This document shows, in pieces, positions 17,352 through 25,049 of a stretch of DNA of 64,000 bases. Every line of letters begins with the position of its first letter. Within the stretch, counting starts at the first letter, position 1. A program made the position numbers and the translations under genes. The notes under the pieces were generated by a model that did no database searches, was not told the DNA's origin, and was given only the letters and a program-made list of their open reading frames with translations. Source of the DNA: Amycolatopsis sp. CA-230715 (lineage in GTDB: Bacteria; Actinomycetota; Actinomycetes; Mycobacteriales; Pseudonocardiaceae); assembly GCF_018736145.1 (NCBI RefSeq), contig NZ_CP059997.1, positions 7,873,501 to 7,937,500 on the forward strand. The letters run 5' to 3'.

Positions 17352-17394
17352 TTGCCTAAAGGTATTAGGCAATCTAACGTGGTGTGTAGGCAAT
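17352..17394. promoter_or_regulatory. Operator of the plus-strand TetR gene
   Basis: TTGCCTAA (17352-17359) and TTAGGCAA (17365-17372) are perfect 8-bp arms around a 5-nt spacer. The half-site TAGGCAAT recurs at 17387-17394, exactly 21 bp (two helical turns) after the same octamer at 17366-17373. The site ends 14 bp before the tetR ATG (17408), a position for autorepression. Confidence 0.7.
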
Positions 17395-17407
17395 CAAGGG
17401 AGAGGTT

Positions 17408-17989
17408 ATGGCACGCGCGGGGTTGACCGCGGAACGCCTGACGCGGGCCGGTGCCGAACTGGCCGACGAGGTCGGTTTCGACGAGGTGACCGTTTCGGCG
17501 CTCGCGAGGCGGTTCGACGTCAAGGTGGCGAGCCTGTACTCACACCTGAAGGGTTCGCAGGACCTCAAGGTCAGGATCGCGTTGTTCGCGCTGGCGGAAC
17601 TGGCCGATCTCGCGGCGGACGCGGTGGCCGGACGGGCGGGGCGGGACGCGCTCGTGGCGTTCGCCAACGTCTACCGGGACTACGCCACGGACCATCCCGG
17701 CCGGTACGCGGCCGCTCGATTCCCGCTCGACGCGGAAACGGCGGCGGCCAGTGCCGGGGTCCGGCACGCTCAGCTCAACCGCGCGCTCCTGCGCGCCTAC
17801 GGCCTGGCCGAACCGGACCAGACCCACGCGGTCCGGTTGCTCGGCAGCGTTTTCCACGGCTACGTCAGCTTGGAGCTCGGCGGCGGGTTCAGCCACAGCT
17901 CGCCCGGATCCCAGGAGAGCTGGGAGCGCATCTTGGACGTACTCGACGGCCTGCTGCGGAACTGGCCCGCGCAGCCCGAAAACCAGTGA
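17408..17989 (+). CDS. TetR/AcrR-family regulator (WHG-type C-terminus)
   Basis: This 193-residue protein has an N-terminal HTH (about 5-50: GLTAERLTRAGAELADEVGFDEVTVSALARRFDVKVASLYSHL). In its C-terminal half, LLGSVFHGYVSLELGGGF is typical of the WHG/TetR_C_33 group. AGGGAGAGG precedes the ATG. A near-perfect inverted repeat with an extra half-site lies directly upstream (17352-17394), so autoregulation is likely. The esterase gene follows 13 bp downstream and is the probable co-regulated target. Confidence 0.9.
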   Translation: MARAGLTAERLTRAGAELADEVGFDEVTVSALARRFDVKVASLYSHLKGSQDLKVRIALFALAELADLAADAVAGRAGRDALVAFANVYRDYATDHPGRYAAARFPLDAETAAASAGVRHAQLNRALLRAYGLAEPDQTHAVRLLGSVFHGYVSLELGGGFSHSSPGSQESWERILDVLDGLLRNWPAQPENQ

Positions 17990-18002
17990 CAGGAAAGAGA
18001 AA

Positions 18003-19160
18003 ATGCACACCACCCCCATCACCACCGGCCTCCTGCGCGGCGCACTCGAACTGGAGCGCACCGCGCGCGGCGTGCTACCGCACCGGCTTCCGGCGCGGGC
18101 GCGCGCCCAGAACTCCGACCCGCGGCTCGCCATGGCGGAGTCCCAGCCTTCCGGTGTCCGGCTGGTGTTCCGCACCAGCGCCACCGTCGTCGAGCTGGAA
18201 TCGGTGCCGAGCCGAATGGTCTATACCGGTGCTCCACCACGTCCGCCTGGCTTGTACGACCTCGTCGTGGACGGCCGTCTCGCGGGTCAGGGCAGTCCGG
18301 ACGGTGGCGACACGTTGACCATCGACATGGCCACCGGTACGGCCGAGAAGCGGGAAGGCCCGTCCGGCACCGTCCGGTTCGCCGGCTTGCCCGCGCGGGC
18401 AAAGGACGTCGAGATCTGGTTGCCGCACAACGAAACCGCCGAACTCGTCGCGCTGCGCACCGACGCACCCGTCGAGCCGGTCCCCGCGCGCGGCCGGGTG
18501 TGGCTGCACCACGGCAGTTCGATCAGCCAGGGTTCCAACGCGGTGAGCCCGACCGGTATCTGGCCCGCGCTCACCGCGGCGGCCACCGGCGTCGAGCTGA
18601 TCAACCTCGGCTTCGGCGGCAACGCGCTGCTCGACCCGTTCACCGCGCGCGCGTTGCGGGACACGCCGGCGGATCTGATCAGCGTCAAGCTCGGGATCAA
18701 CGTGGTCAACGCGGACCTGATGCGGCTGCGGGCGTTCGCCCCCGCGGTCCACGGTTTCCTGGACACCATCCGCGAAGGCCATCCCACGACGCCGCTGCTG
18801 GTCGTGTCGGCGCTGTACTGCCCCATCCACGAGGACACCCCCGGCCCCGGCGCCTTCGACGAGGAAGCGCTGAGCGCCGGCGAAATCCGGTTCCGCGCCA
18901 CGGGCGATCCGGCCGAGCGCGCGGCCGGAAAGCTGACGCTGCGCGTGGTCCGCGACGAACTGGCGCGCGTCGTGGCGCAGCGCCGGGCCGACGATCCGGA
19001 GTTGCACTACCTCGACGGCCGCGAGGTGTACGGCGAGGCCGATTTCGCCGAGGTGCCGTTGCCGGACCGGCTCCACCCGGACGCCGCGGGCCACAGCCGC
19101 ATCGCCGAACGCTTCGCCAAGCTCGCTTTCGCCGGGACCGGCCCGTTCGCAGCGGGCTGA
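18003..19160 (+). CDS. SGNH/GDSL-type hydrolase (esterase/lipase-like)
   Basis: The 385-residue protein has an N-terminal beta-rich accessory region (about 1-165) and a C-terminal SGNH hydrolase domain. Block I is LHHGSSISQGS (nucleophile Ser), block II NLGFGGNALLDPF, block III around ISVKLGINVVN, and block V LPDRLHPDAAGHSRIA with the catalytic Asp and His. No signal peptide is evident, so a cytoplasmic carboxyl- or acetyl-ester hydrolase is most likely. AGGAAAGAG precedes the ATG. It is co-oriented with the TetR gene 13 bp upstream. Confidence 0.85.
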   Translation: MHTTPITTGLLRGALELERTARGVLPHRLPARARAQNSDPRLAMAESQPSGVRLVFRTSATVVELESVPSRMVYTGAPPRPPGLYDLVVDGRLAGQGSPDGGDTLTIDMATGTAEKREGPSGTVRFAGLPARAKDVEIWLPHNETAELVALRTDAPVEPVPARGRVWLHHGSSISQGSNAVSPTGIWPALTAAATGVELINLGFGGNALLDPFTARALRDTPADLISVKLGINVVNADLMRLRAFAPAVHGFLDTIREGHPTTPLLVVSALYCPIHEDTPGPGAFDEEALSAGEIRFRATGDPAERAAGKLTLRVVRDELARVVAQRRADDPELHYLDGREVYGEADFAEVPLPDRLHPDAAGHSRIAERFAKLAFAGTGPFAAG

Positions 19161-19305
19161 TCGCACCTTGGCGGACGGGCGGCCGTGGCCCGGCTCCCGG
19201 CGACCATCCGGGGCCGGGTCCGTGGGCCGTTTGCCGGAAGGGGAACGGGAAACACGGACCTGCCGCCCGCCGCCGCGGTGTTCTAAGGTGGTGCCGGGGG
19301 GCCAC

Positions 19306-19869
19306 ATGGGACAGCTGTACCTGATCCGCGACGCGTTCGGGGCGCGGTACGCCGAGGCGTACGGGATCCCGCGACCGGATCTGCTGGCGTTCACCGATTC
19401 GTCCGTCGCCGCCGTGATCCCGCCCGCGGACGCGGTGGTCGCGGTGCACGCGGGGCGGGATGACGCGCTGCGCGACGCACTGGACCGGGCGGCTTTCGAC
19501 CAGGGCATCCCGTCGGTCGGCGTCGCACTGCTGCCGACGGCGATCGTCTGCGGCCCTGCCGTCATCCCCGGCGCCACCGCGTGCTACTCGTGCTACCTGA
19601 GGCGGGAAGACGCGGCGTGGCCGTACGACGCGGATTCGGCGACCCGTGGCCTTGCCGAGGGATTCGGCCCGCAGCACCTGGCGATCGCGCACGGCCTGCT
19701 CGCACCGGCACTGGCCGAGCTGCGCGACGGCCCGGCCGGGATCGGCGCCACGGTGCGGAGTTTCGACCTGGTGACCGGAAGCCCGTCGTCGGTCGCGACG
19801 GTGGCGGTCGAGGAGTGCGCGCGCTGCGGCGTCCCGATGAGCGTGGCGGGGAGCGCGCGGAATGGCTGA
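19306..19869 (+). CDS. TOMM-type E1-like/leader-binding protein (small)
   Basis: This 187-residue protein resembles the C-terminal part of TOMM cyclodehydratase C-proteins (ocin-ThiF/E1-like). Its features are CGPAVIPGATACYSCYLRRED followed about 75 residues later by VEECARCGVP, the two CxxC pairs of the structural zinc site. No ATP-binding E1 glycine motif is visible, as expected for C-proteins. The start is the ATG at 19306 with GGGGG just before it. The gene overlaps the next by 8 bp, so the two products are probably made together and may form a complex. No YcaO partner is encoded nearby. Confidence 0.65.
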   Translation: MGQLYLIRDAFGARYAEAYGIPRPDLLAFTDSSVAAVIPPADAVVAVHAGRDDALRDALDRAAFDQGIPSVGVALLPTAIVCGPAVIPGATACYSCYLRREDAAWPYDADSATRGLAEGFGPQHLAIAHGLLAPALAELRDGPAGIGATVRSFDLVTGSPSSVATVAVEECARCGVPMSVAGSARNG

Positions 19870-21430
19870 GCTGAACGCGGAGATGATCGGCAGGGCCGTC
19901 GGCACGGACCCGCAGATTTCGGTGCCGGACAGGCCCGTGGTGCGCCTGGGTGTCCGGCTGCGCCGGATCGGCGACGCGGTGCTGCTCGACGGCGCCGACC
20001 GGCCGCAGGTGTTCACCGGGCGGTTCGCGCGCGAGTGCCTGGGCCCGCTCGTCGCCGCGTGCGACGGCGGCCGGACCCACGCGGACCTCGCGCGCGAGAC
20101 CGGACTGGCCGAGGCCGCGGTTCGCAAGGCCGTCGCCATGCTGTGGGCGGCGGGTGTCGTCGAGGAGCGCGGGCGAAGCGATCGGCACGTCGCGCCGGAG
20201 TTCGCCTGTTTCCTTTCCCGGCTGGGGAATTCCACCGGCGCCAACCGGTCGTGGGCGGACGGTGCCGACCGGCTCGCGCGCACGACCGTCCGGTTGACCG
20301 GGGACCACCGCATGGTGGCGGCCACGGCGCGCGCCGTCGGCGAAGTGTGCACTGTGGACGATCATGGCGCGGTCCGCGTGTTCTTCGAGACCGCAGGGTC
20401 GCGATCGGAGCTCGCGGCGGTGCGGCACCGGTGCTGGGCGGAACGGCGGCCCCTGCTGCGGGTGCGGGTCGACGCGGGATCACTGATCGTGGGTCCTTAC
20501 GTGGACCCGTCGTGCACGCCGTGCCTGACCTGCGCGACCGTGGACGAGGACGGCCCGGTCGGCGACCCGCCCGAACACGCCTTCGAACTCGCCGCGGGTC
20601 TGGTCGGCCACCACCTCGTCGCGCTCCTGTCGCGCGCGACGAAAACCTTCCTGCCGCGGGAAAAGTGCGTCGTCGACCTCGCGGCGTTGACCACGTCGTA
20701 CCGCGCGGCCGTCACCAGGCCGGGGTGTCCCGCGTGCTCGTTCTCCGAGGGGCCGGTGGCACCCGCGCCGCCCGCTGCCGTCTACGAGGCGGCGGTCGCG
20801 TTGCCACCCCGCCGGTTCCTGGACCCCGTCGCGCATTTCGGGCACTACGAGTCGTCGAACCTCCGGCTGCAGGCGGAGTTCCGGGAGTGGCCGGCCAGCC
20901 GGAAGATTCCGTTGCCGCACCTGGACCTTTCGCGGTTGGCCGGGGAACCACGGGACCCCGCGGTCGCCGGGCTGGCGGACGTCGGGCTCGTGCTCAAGAT
21001 CGCGTTCGGCGTCCGCGAGGTGGCCGAGGACGGCCGGGTGCGGCGGTGGACGGCTGCGGCGGGGAACATCGGGTCCGCCACGGCCTACCTCGTTTCGCGG
21101 GACGCGGAGGTGCTCCCGGTCGGCGTTTACGCCTACCTCGAACGGGAACACGCGCTTGCGCGGCTGTCGGCCGAAGCCCCGCCGGGCGGGCAGCGGCTGC
21201 TCCTCGTCGTCGGCGGGAACCTGGAGAAGGTCGCGCGCAAGTACGGCGAGTTCGCGCTCCGCCTCGTGCTGCTGGACGCGGGGTGCGCGATGAGCAGCGC
21301 CAGAGAGGTGGCCGCGCAGCTCGGCATCGCGTGCACGGTCGAGAAGGACTGGGACGAAGCGTCCCTCACCGGCGGGCTCGGCCTCTCGCCGGGCGAAGAA
21401 CCCATCGTGGCCGTCATGGGACTGGGGTGA
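19862..21430 (+). CDS. Fusion of RRE/E1-like domain and SagB-type nitroreductase
   Basis: This 522-residue protein has three parts. Residues about 20-105 (LGVRLRRIGDAVLLDG ... AVAMLWAAGVVEERG) look like the winged-helix RiPP recognition element of TOMM C-proteins. Residues about 140-290 form an E1-like region with zinc pairs SCTPCLTC and GCPACS. Residues about 310-520 look like a SagB-family FMN dehydrogenase half, with RRWTAAAGNIGSATAYLV in place of the usual Ser/Ala-Gly-x-x-Tyr motif. Such enzymes oxidise azolines to azoles on a RiPP peptide. The gene is coupled to its neighbours by overlap (8 bp) and a 3-bp gap. Activity is uncertain without a YcaO partner. Confidence 0.6.
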   Translation: MAELNAEMIGRAVGTDPQISVPDRPVVRLGVRLRRIGDAVLLDGADRPQVFTGRFARECLGPLVAACDGGRTHADLARETGLAEAAVRKAVAMLWAAGVVEERGRSDRHVAPEFACFLSRLGNSTGANRSWADGADRLARTTVRLTGDHRMVAATARAVGEVCTVDDHGAVRVFFETAGSRSELAAVRHRCWAERRPLLRVRVDAGSLIVGPYVDPSCTPCLTCATVDEDGPVGDPPEHAFELAAGLVGHHLVALLSRATKTFLPREKCVVDLAALTTSYRAAVTRPGCPACSFSEGPVAPAPPAAVYEAAVALPPRRFLDPVAHFGHYESSNLRLQAEFREWPASRKIPLPHLDLSRLAGEPRDPAVAGLADVGLVLKIAFGVREVAEDGRVRRWTAAAGNIGSATAYLVSRDAEVLPVGVYAYLEREHALARLSAEAPPGGQRLLLVVGGNLEKVARKYGEFALRLVLLDAGCAMSSAREVAAQLGIACTVEKDWDEASLTGGLGLSPGEEPIVAVMGLG

Positions 21431-21433
21431 CCC

Positions 21434-22099
21434 GTGCGATCCGAACCGTCGCCGATGGCCGCGCTGCTGGCGGGTTTCGGCACCCGTGCCGTCGAGGCGC
21501 CAGCCCGCCGGGCGATGCGCCCGTTCGAGCGCGCGACACCGGTTCCGGTGGATCTGGACGACGCGATGTTCGGCGAGGACCTGCTCGACACGTTGCTCCG
21601 GCGCCGATCGTCGTTGCGCTGCGCCGACGAGCCGGTCCGCACGGGCCTCGTGTTCGCGTTGCTCCAGGACGCGCTGCGGCGGGATTCCGCGGAATGGGGA
21701 TTCGGCGACGGCGCGCTCGAAGCGTTCGTCTTCGCGCTGAAGAGCGAAGGGAGCTCGCCGGGCGTTTACCGCGTCACCGCGGCGGATTGTGCTTTTGTCG
21801 CGCCGGTTTCGGCCATCGGCGATGTCGAAGACCTCGTCGTGCAGCGGGAGCTCGCCACCGCGGCCGGGATCGTTTCCGTCCACGGCCGCCTCGACCACGC
21901 GGACGCGCACCGCTACCGCCTGTGCGTCACGCGCGCGGCGATGGCGATCTACGACTTCCACCTCAGGGCGCAGTCCCACGGCCTCGGCGGCTCGCTGTTC
22001 GCGGGGTTCATCGCCTCGGCCGTGCGGCACCTGGTGCGCAGCGACGGGGTGACGCGCCACCCGCTGATTTCCGCCACTTACGGCAAACCGTTGCCCTAG
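21434..22099 (+). CDS. SagB-like nitroreductase/dehydrogenase half
   Basis: This 221-residue protein resembles a SagB/ThcOx nitroreductase module. It has LLDTLLRRRSSLRC near residue 50 (the RRSxR motif that contacts FMN), SSPGVYRV, and LRAQSHGLGGSLFAGFIASAVRHLV near the C-terminus. With the preceding fusion protein it gives two nitroreductase halves, as in double-domain TOMM dehydrogenases but on separate chains. The GTG start at 21434 follows the previous stop by 3 bp. An alternative ATG at 21455 exists. A small hairpin (22108-22122) follows the stop. Confidence 0.6.
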   Translation: MRSEPSPMAALLAGFGTRAVEAPARRAMRPFERATPVPVDLDDAMFGEDLLDTLLRRRSSLRCADEPVRTGLVFALLQDALRRDSAEWGFGDGALEAFVFALKSEGSSPGVYRVTAADCAFVAPVSAIGDVEDLVVQRELATAAGIVSVHGRLDHADAHRYRLCVTRAAMAIYDFHLRAQSHGLGGSLFAGFIASAVRHLVRSDGVTRHPLISATYGKPLP

Positions 22100-22107
22100 C
22101 AAGGTCT

Positions 22108-22122
22108 TTGCGTTCGACGCAA
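22108..22122. promoter_or_regulatory. Small palindrome after the TOMM-like genes
   Basis: TTGCGT-TCG-ACGCAA is a 6-bp-arm hairpin 8 bp past the nitroreductase stop and 125 bp before the hydroxylase gene. It could end the first transcript or be an operator for the second. It is weak on its own. Confidence 0.35.
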
Positions 22123-22247
22123 CGCTCATGTGCAAACTGTGCAGTGGACAGCAAGTCGTTTCCGGCTGACACTGCGATCATGAGCAACGGGCAGAGGACT
22201 GGGCTGGCGAGGACCGTACGACCGACCGCCTTCGGCGTGCTGGTGCC

Positions 22248-23789
22248 ATGACCGCGCCCCTCGGTGGCGGGAGCGGCCCGGTGGCGGAGGTCGCCGTGCT
22301 CGGGTGCGGGCCGGTCGGCATGACGCTCGCGGCGTTGCTGGGCAGGGCGGGGCATTCGGTCGTCCTCCTCGAACGCCATCCGGGCCTGTACGGCCTGCCC
22401 CGCGCCGCCAGCTTCGACGGCGAGGTGATGCGCGCGTTGGCGGGGCTGGGACTGGCCGGGGAACTGGCGCCAACGCTCTACGCGCAAGAGGCGTACGAAT
22501 GGCGCAACGGGGCCGGGGATCTGTTGATCCGCCAGGAATGCCGGGCGGTCGGCGGCAGCGGCTGGGCGGACATCTCCATGTTCCACCAGCCCGCGCTGGA
22601 GAACGCGCTGCACGCGCTGTGCGCGTCCATGTCCACTGTGGACGTTCGGCTCGGTGTGGAGGTCACCGGGCTTTCCCAGTCCCGCGATGGGGTCGAGCTG
22701 ACGACCGCCACCGGCGCGATCGTCCGCGCGAGGTACGCGATCGGGTGCGACGGCGGCAACAGTTTCGTGCGGCAGGCACTCGGCATCGAGCAGGACGACC
22801 GCGGTTTCGCCGAACCCTGGCTGGTGTGCGATTTCGCGCTGCGGCGCAGCGCCGCCGAACTGGGCCTGCCCCCGATGCTGCAGATCGGCGATCCGGCGGG
22901 GCCGACCACCGTCATCACCACCGGCACGGCGCGCCAGCGGTTCTGCTTCATGCTCGACGACGCCAGCCGCTTCGACGAGGAGCGCTCGGCCGACGATGCC
23001 TGGGAGCGGGTCCGCCCCTACCTTTCCCGCGAAGACGGCGATCTCGTCCGCGTCGCCACCTACACCTTCCGCTCGCTGGTCGCGCGGCGCTGGCGGGACG
23101 GCAGGGTGCTGCTCGCCGGTGACGCCGCGCACCAGATGCCGCCGTTCCTCGGCCAGGGCATGTGCTCCGGCATCCGCGACGCGCTCAACATCGCGTTCAA
23201 GCTCGACCTGGTGCTGCGGGGGATCCGGGAACCCGGCCTGCTCGACACCTACCAGAGCGAACGCGAGCCGCACGTTCGGAACGTCATGGAGGCGAGCATC
23301 GAACTGGGTCGCAGGCACACGATCCGGGATCCCGCGCTCGCCCGCGAACGCGATGCCGAACTACTGGCCCGCCGCGCCGCGTCGCCCGAGCCGGAGCGCA
23401 TCCGGCTGCCGGATCTCGGCCCCGGTCTGGTCGGCAGTGGAGGGGGCGGGCTTTCGGTGCAGGGCAGGGTCAGCGACGGGGTCGGCACGGGACTGCTCGA
23501 CGAGGTCGTCGGCGGCGGATTCCGCCTGCTGGTCACCGAAGAAGCCCTTGCCGCGCTTGATCTTCCCGCGCTCGAACGGGCGGGGATCACCGTCGTCGGC
23601 TTCGGCTCGTCCGCGGGAAAGGCCGTGGTGATCGACTCCGACGGCACGCACCGGCGGTGGTTCGCCGAACTGGGCGCCACCGCGGTGGCCGTGCGCCCCG
23701 ACAACTACGTCCTCGCCGCCGGCCCCGACCCCGCGCGGGTCGCGGACGAACTCCTGACACTCCTGGCGCCCCGAAAGATGCTCCTATAG
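22248..23789 (+). CDS. FAD-dependent aromatic hydroxylase (MhpA/PheA family)
   Basis: This 513-residue flavoprotein monooxygenase begins with an FAD-binding motif (VAVLGCGPVGMTLAALLGRAGHSVVLLER). It has the mid-protein CDGGNSFVRQALG motif and the GRVLLAGDAAHQMPPFLGQGMCSGIRDALNIAFKL motif typical of MhpA-type hydroxylases. The last 100 residues form the thioredoxin-like tail of that group. It probably hydroxylates a phenolic or polyketide substrate using NAD(P)H and O2. The ATG overlaps the stop of a possible 23-codon ORF (22180-22251). Whether it works with the TOMM-like genes upstream is unknown. Confidence 0.88.
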   Translation: MTAPLGGGSGPVAEVAVLGCGPVGMTLAALLGRAGHSVVLLERHPGLYGLPRAASFDGEVMRALAGLGLAGELAPTLYAQEAYEWRNGAGDLLIRQECRAVGGSGWADISMFHQPALENALHALCASMSTVDVRLGVEVTGLSQSRDGVELTTATGAIVRARYAIGCDGGNSFVRQALGIEQDDRGFAEPWLVCDFALRRSAAELGLPPMLQIGDPAGPTTVITTGTARQRFCFMLDDASRFDEERSADDAWERVRPYLSREDGDLVRVATYTFRSLVARRWRDGRVLLAGDAAHQMPPFLGQGMCSGIRDALNIAFKLDLVLRGIREPGLLDTYQSEREPHVRNVMEASIELGRRHTIRDPALARERDAELLARRAASPEPERIRLPDLGPGLVGSGGGGLSVQGRVSDGVGTGLLDEVVGGGFRLLVTEEALAALDLPALERAGITVVGFGSSAGKAVVIDSDGTHRRWFAELGATAVAVRPDNYVLAAGPDPARVADELLTLLAPRKMLL

Positions 23790-24410
23790 AGGTCGGGTCG
23801 GGCGGCGTGTGCCTCACGGGTCGTTGAGCGTCACGATCTCGACCCTCGCGCCACCTGCGCGAGCCCGCAGCGGGCGTTCGCGTGCCCCGAAAGTGACTTT
23901 CGGGGACACAGATGCCCCGAAGGTCACTTTCGGGGCGCGCTGCTCGGCGGCCGTGGAGGCATTCGGCGGGGTGGGACTGGGCCGGGTGGCGGTGCGCGGC
24001 CGCATCGTGACCCAGCGAATCCTCGCGGTCGCGCCATGAAGTGACCAAAGACCGCATCGGCGGGGGCGGACGGGCCAATACCGTCGGAGCCGCCGGTCCA
24101 CCACGGCCGGCCCAGACGCGACGACGGGTGTCATCATGAACGCTCCCGCAGAGCACTGTCCGACGATCGCCCCCGCGGCCCACGAAGCGCGGCACGATGC
24201 CATCGCCGGCCGCCGGACGGGGGGAACCGTCGCGGGTCTTCATCGTGTGCGGTCCCGTCGTGGGCAACGTCCTCCCACCGGCGAACGGTGCCCGTCCGGG
24301 CCGGCCCGCTCGCGCGAGGTGGGAGCCAGCCGGGTCCGCCCCGTCCGCTGACGGGCAGCGGATCTCCGGGCGCGGCAAGGGAAGCACGGCCCCGAGTGAA
24401 AGGCTTCGCC
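23790..24410. other. Gene-free region upstream of the CBS protein
   Basis: This 621-bp gap holds no convincing gene. It contains the second locus of the CCCCGAAAGT-type repeat (23885-23935) and a loose GACGG...CCGTC repeat near 24067-24083. A weak DevR-like core (GTGACCAAAGACCG, 24041-24054) matches 10 of 14 consensus positions. The promoter of the CBS gene should be in the second half. Confidence 0.55.
23885..23937. repeat. Intergenic palindromic repeat family, locus 2
   Basis: Two head-to-tail palindromes occur here. The unit at 23885-23905 has perfect 10-bp arms CCCCGAAAGT/ACTTTCGGGG around one central G. The unit at 23915-23935 has one arm mismatch and is identical, with flanks (24 bp), to 5497-5520. 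Both loci are intergenic. Confidence 0.8.
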
Positions 24411-25007
24411 ATGCAGGCAAGGGACGTCATGACCCGCCCGGTGGTGCGGGTCGGCCCCGGTACCACGGTCAGGGAAGCGGTCGCCCTGCTCACCGAGCAG
24501 GGCGTGGCCGCGCTGCCGGTGGTCGACGGCGACTGGCACGTGATCGGCATCGTCACCGAGTCCGACGCGCTGCGTGCCGGGCTGGGCGAGCGCGGGCTCG
24601 AGCCGGCGTTGCCGGTGCGCGCGATCATGACCGAGCGGGTGGAAGTGGTCTCGCTCGACGCCGACGCGCGCGAAATCGCCGGACGGATGCTCGGCGACGG
24701 GCTGCGCAGCGTCCCGGTGGTCGACGACGGGGTCCTGGTGGGAATCGTGAGCAGGAGCGACATCCTGCGCTCGCTGGTCCGCGGGGACGACTCGATCTCG
24801 GCGCGGCTGCTGGCGTTGTTCGCGGACTACTCGGGCTACCGGAACCGGTGGTCGGTCGAGGTGACCGCCGGGGAAGTGACCGTATGGGGCGATTTCGCGG
24901 ACGAAGCGGAGCAACAGGTCGTGCGGGCGCTGGCCGGCACCGTCGGCGGGGTCGTGGCGGTGGACATCCGCGCCCGCGTTCCGGAGGTGCTGGAGGCGGC
25001 GCGGTGA
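24411..25007 (+). CDS. CBS-domain protein with C-terminal BON domain
   Basis: The 198-residue protein has two CBS motifs (about 1-58 and 65-120: MQARDVMTRPVVRVGPGTTV and VRAIMTERVEVVSLDADA), which usually bind adenosyl ligands. A BON domain follows (about 138-195: WSVEVTAGEVTVWGDFADEAEQQ). It resembles the CBS proteins of mycobacterial DosR regulons such as Rv2626c, which fits the DevR/DevS genes nearby. I chose the ATG at 24411, with AAAGG 7 nt upstream. An in-frame GTG 15 bp earlier is possible. Confidence 0.85.
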   Translation: MQARDVMTRPVVRVGPGTTVREAVALLTEQGVAALPVVDGDWHVIGIVTESDALRAGLGERGLEPALPVRAIMTERVEVVSLDADAREIAGRMLGDGLRSVPVVDDGVLVGIVSRSDILRSLVRGDDSISARLLALFADYSGYRNRWSVEVTAGEVTVWGDFADEAEQQVVRALAGTVGGVVAVDIRARVPEVLEAAR

Positions 25008-25049
25008 AGGTCATGGTCGCGGAACGACCGGGGCGGAAGTGAGGAAGCC

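Noticed and set aside
24041..24054. DevR-like core GTGACCAAAGACCG upstream of the CBS gene
   Set aside because: Matches 10 of 14 core positions but lies about 360 bp from the start codon and lacks the flanking consensus. Kept only as a remark on the gap.
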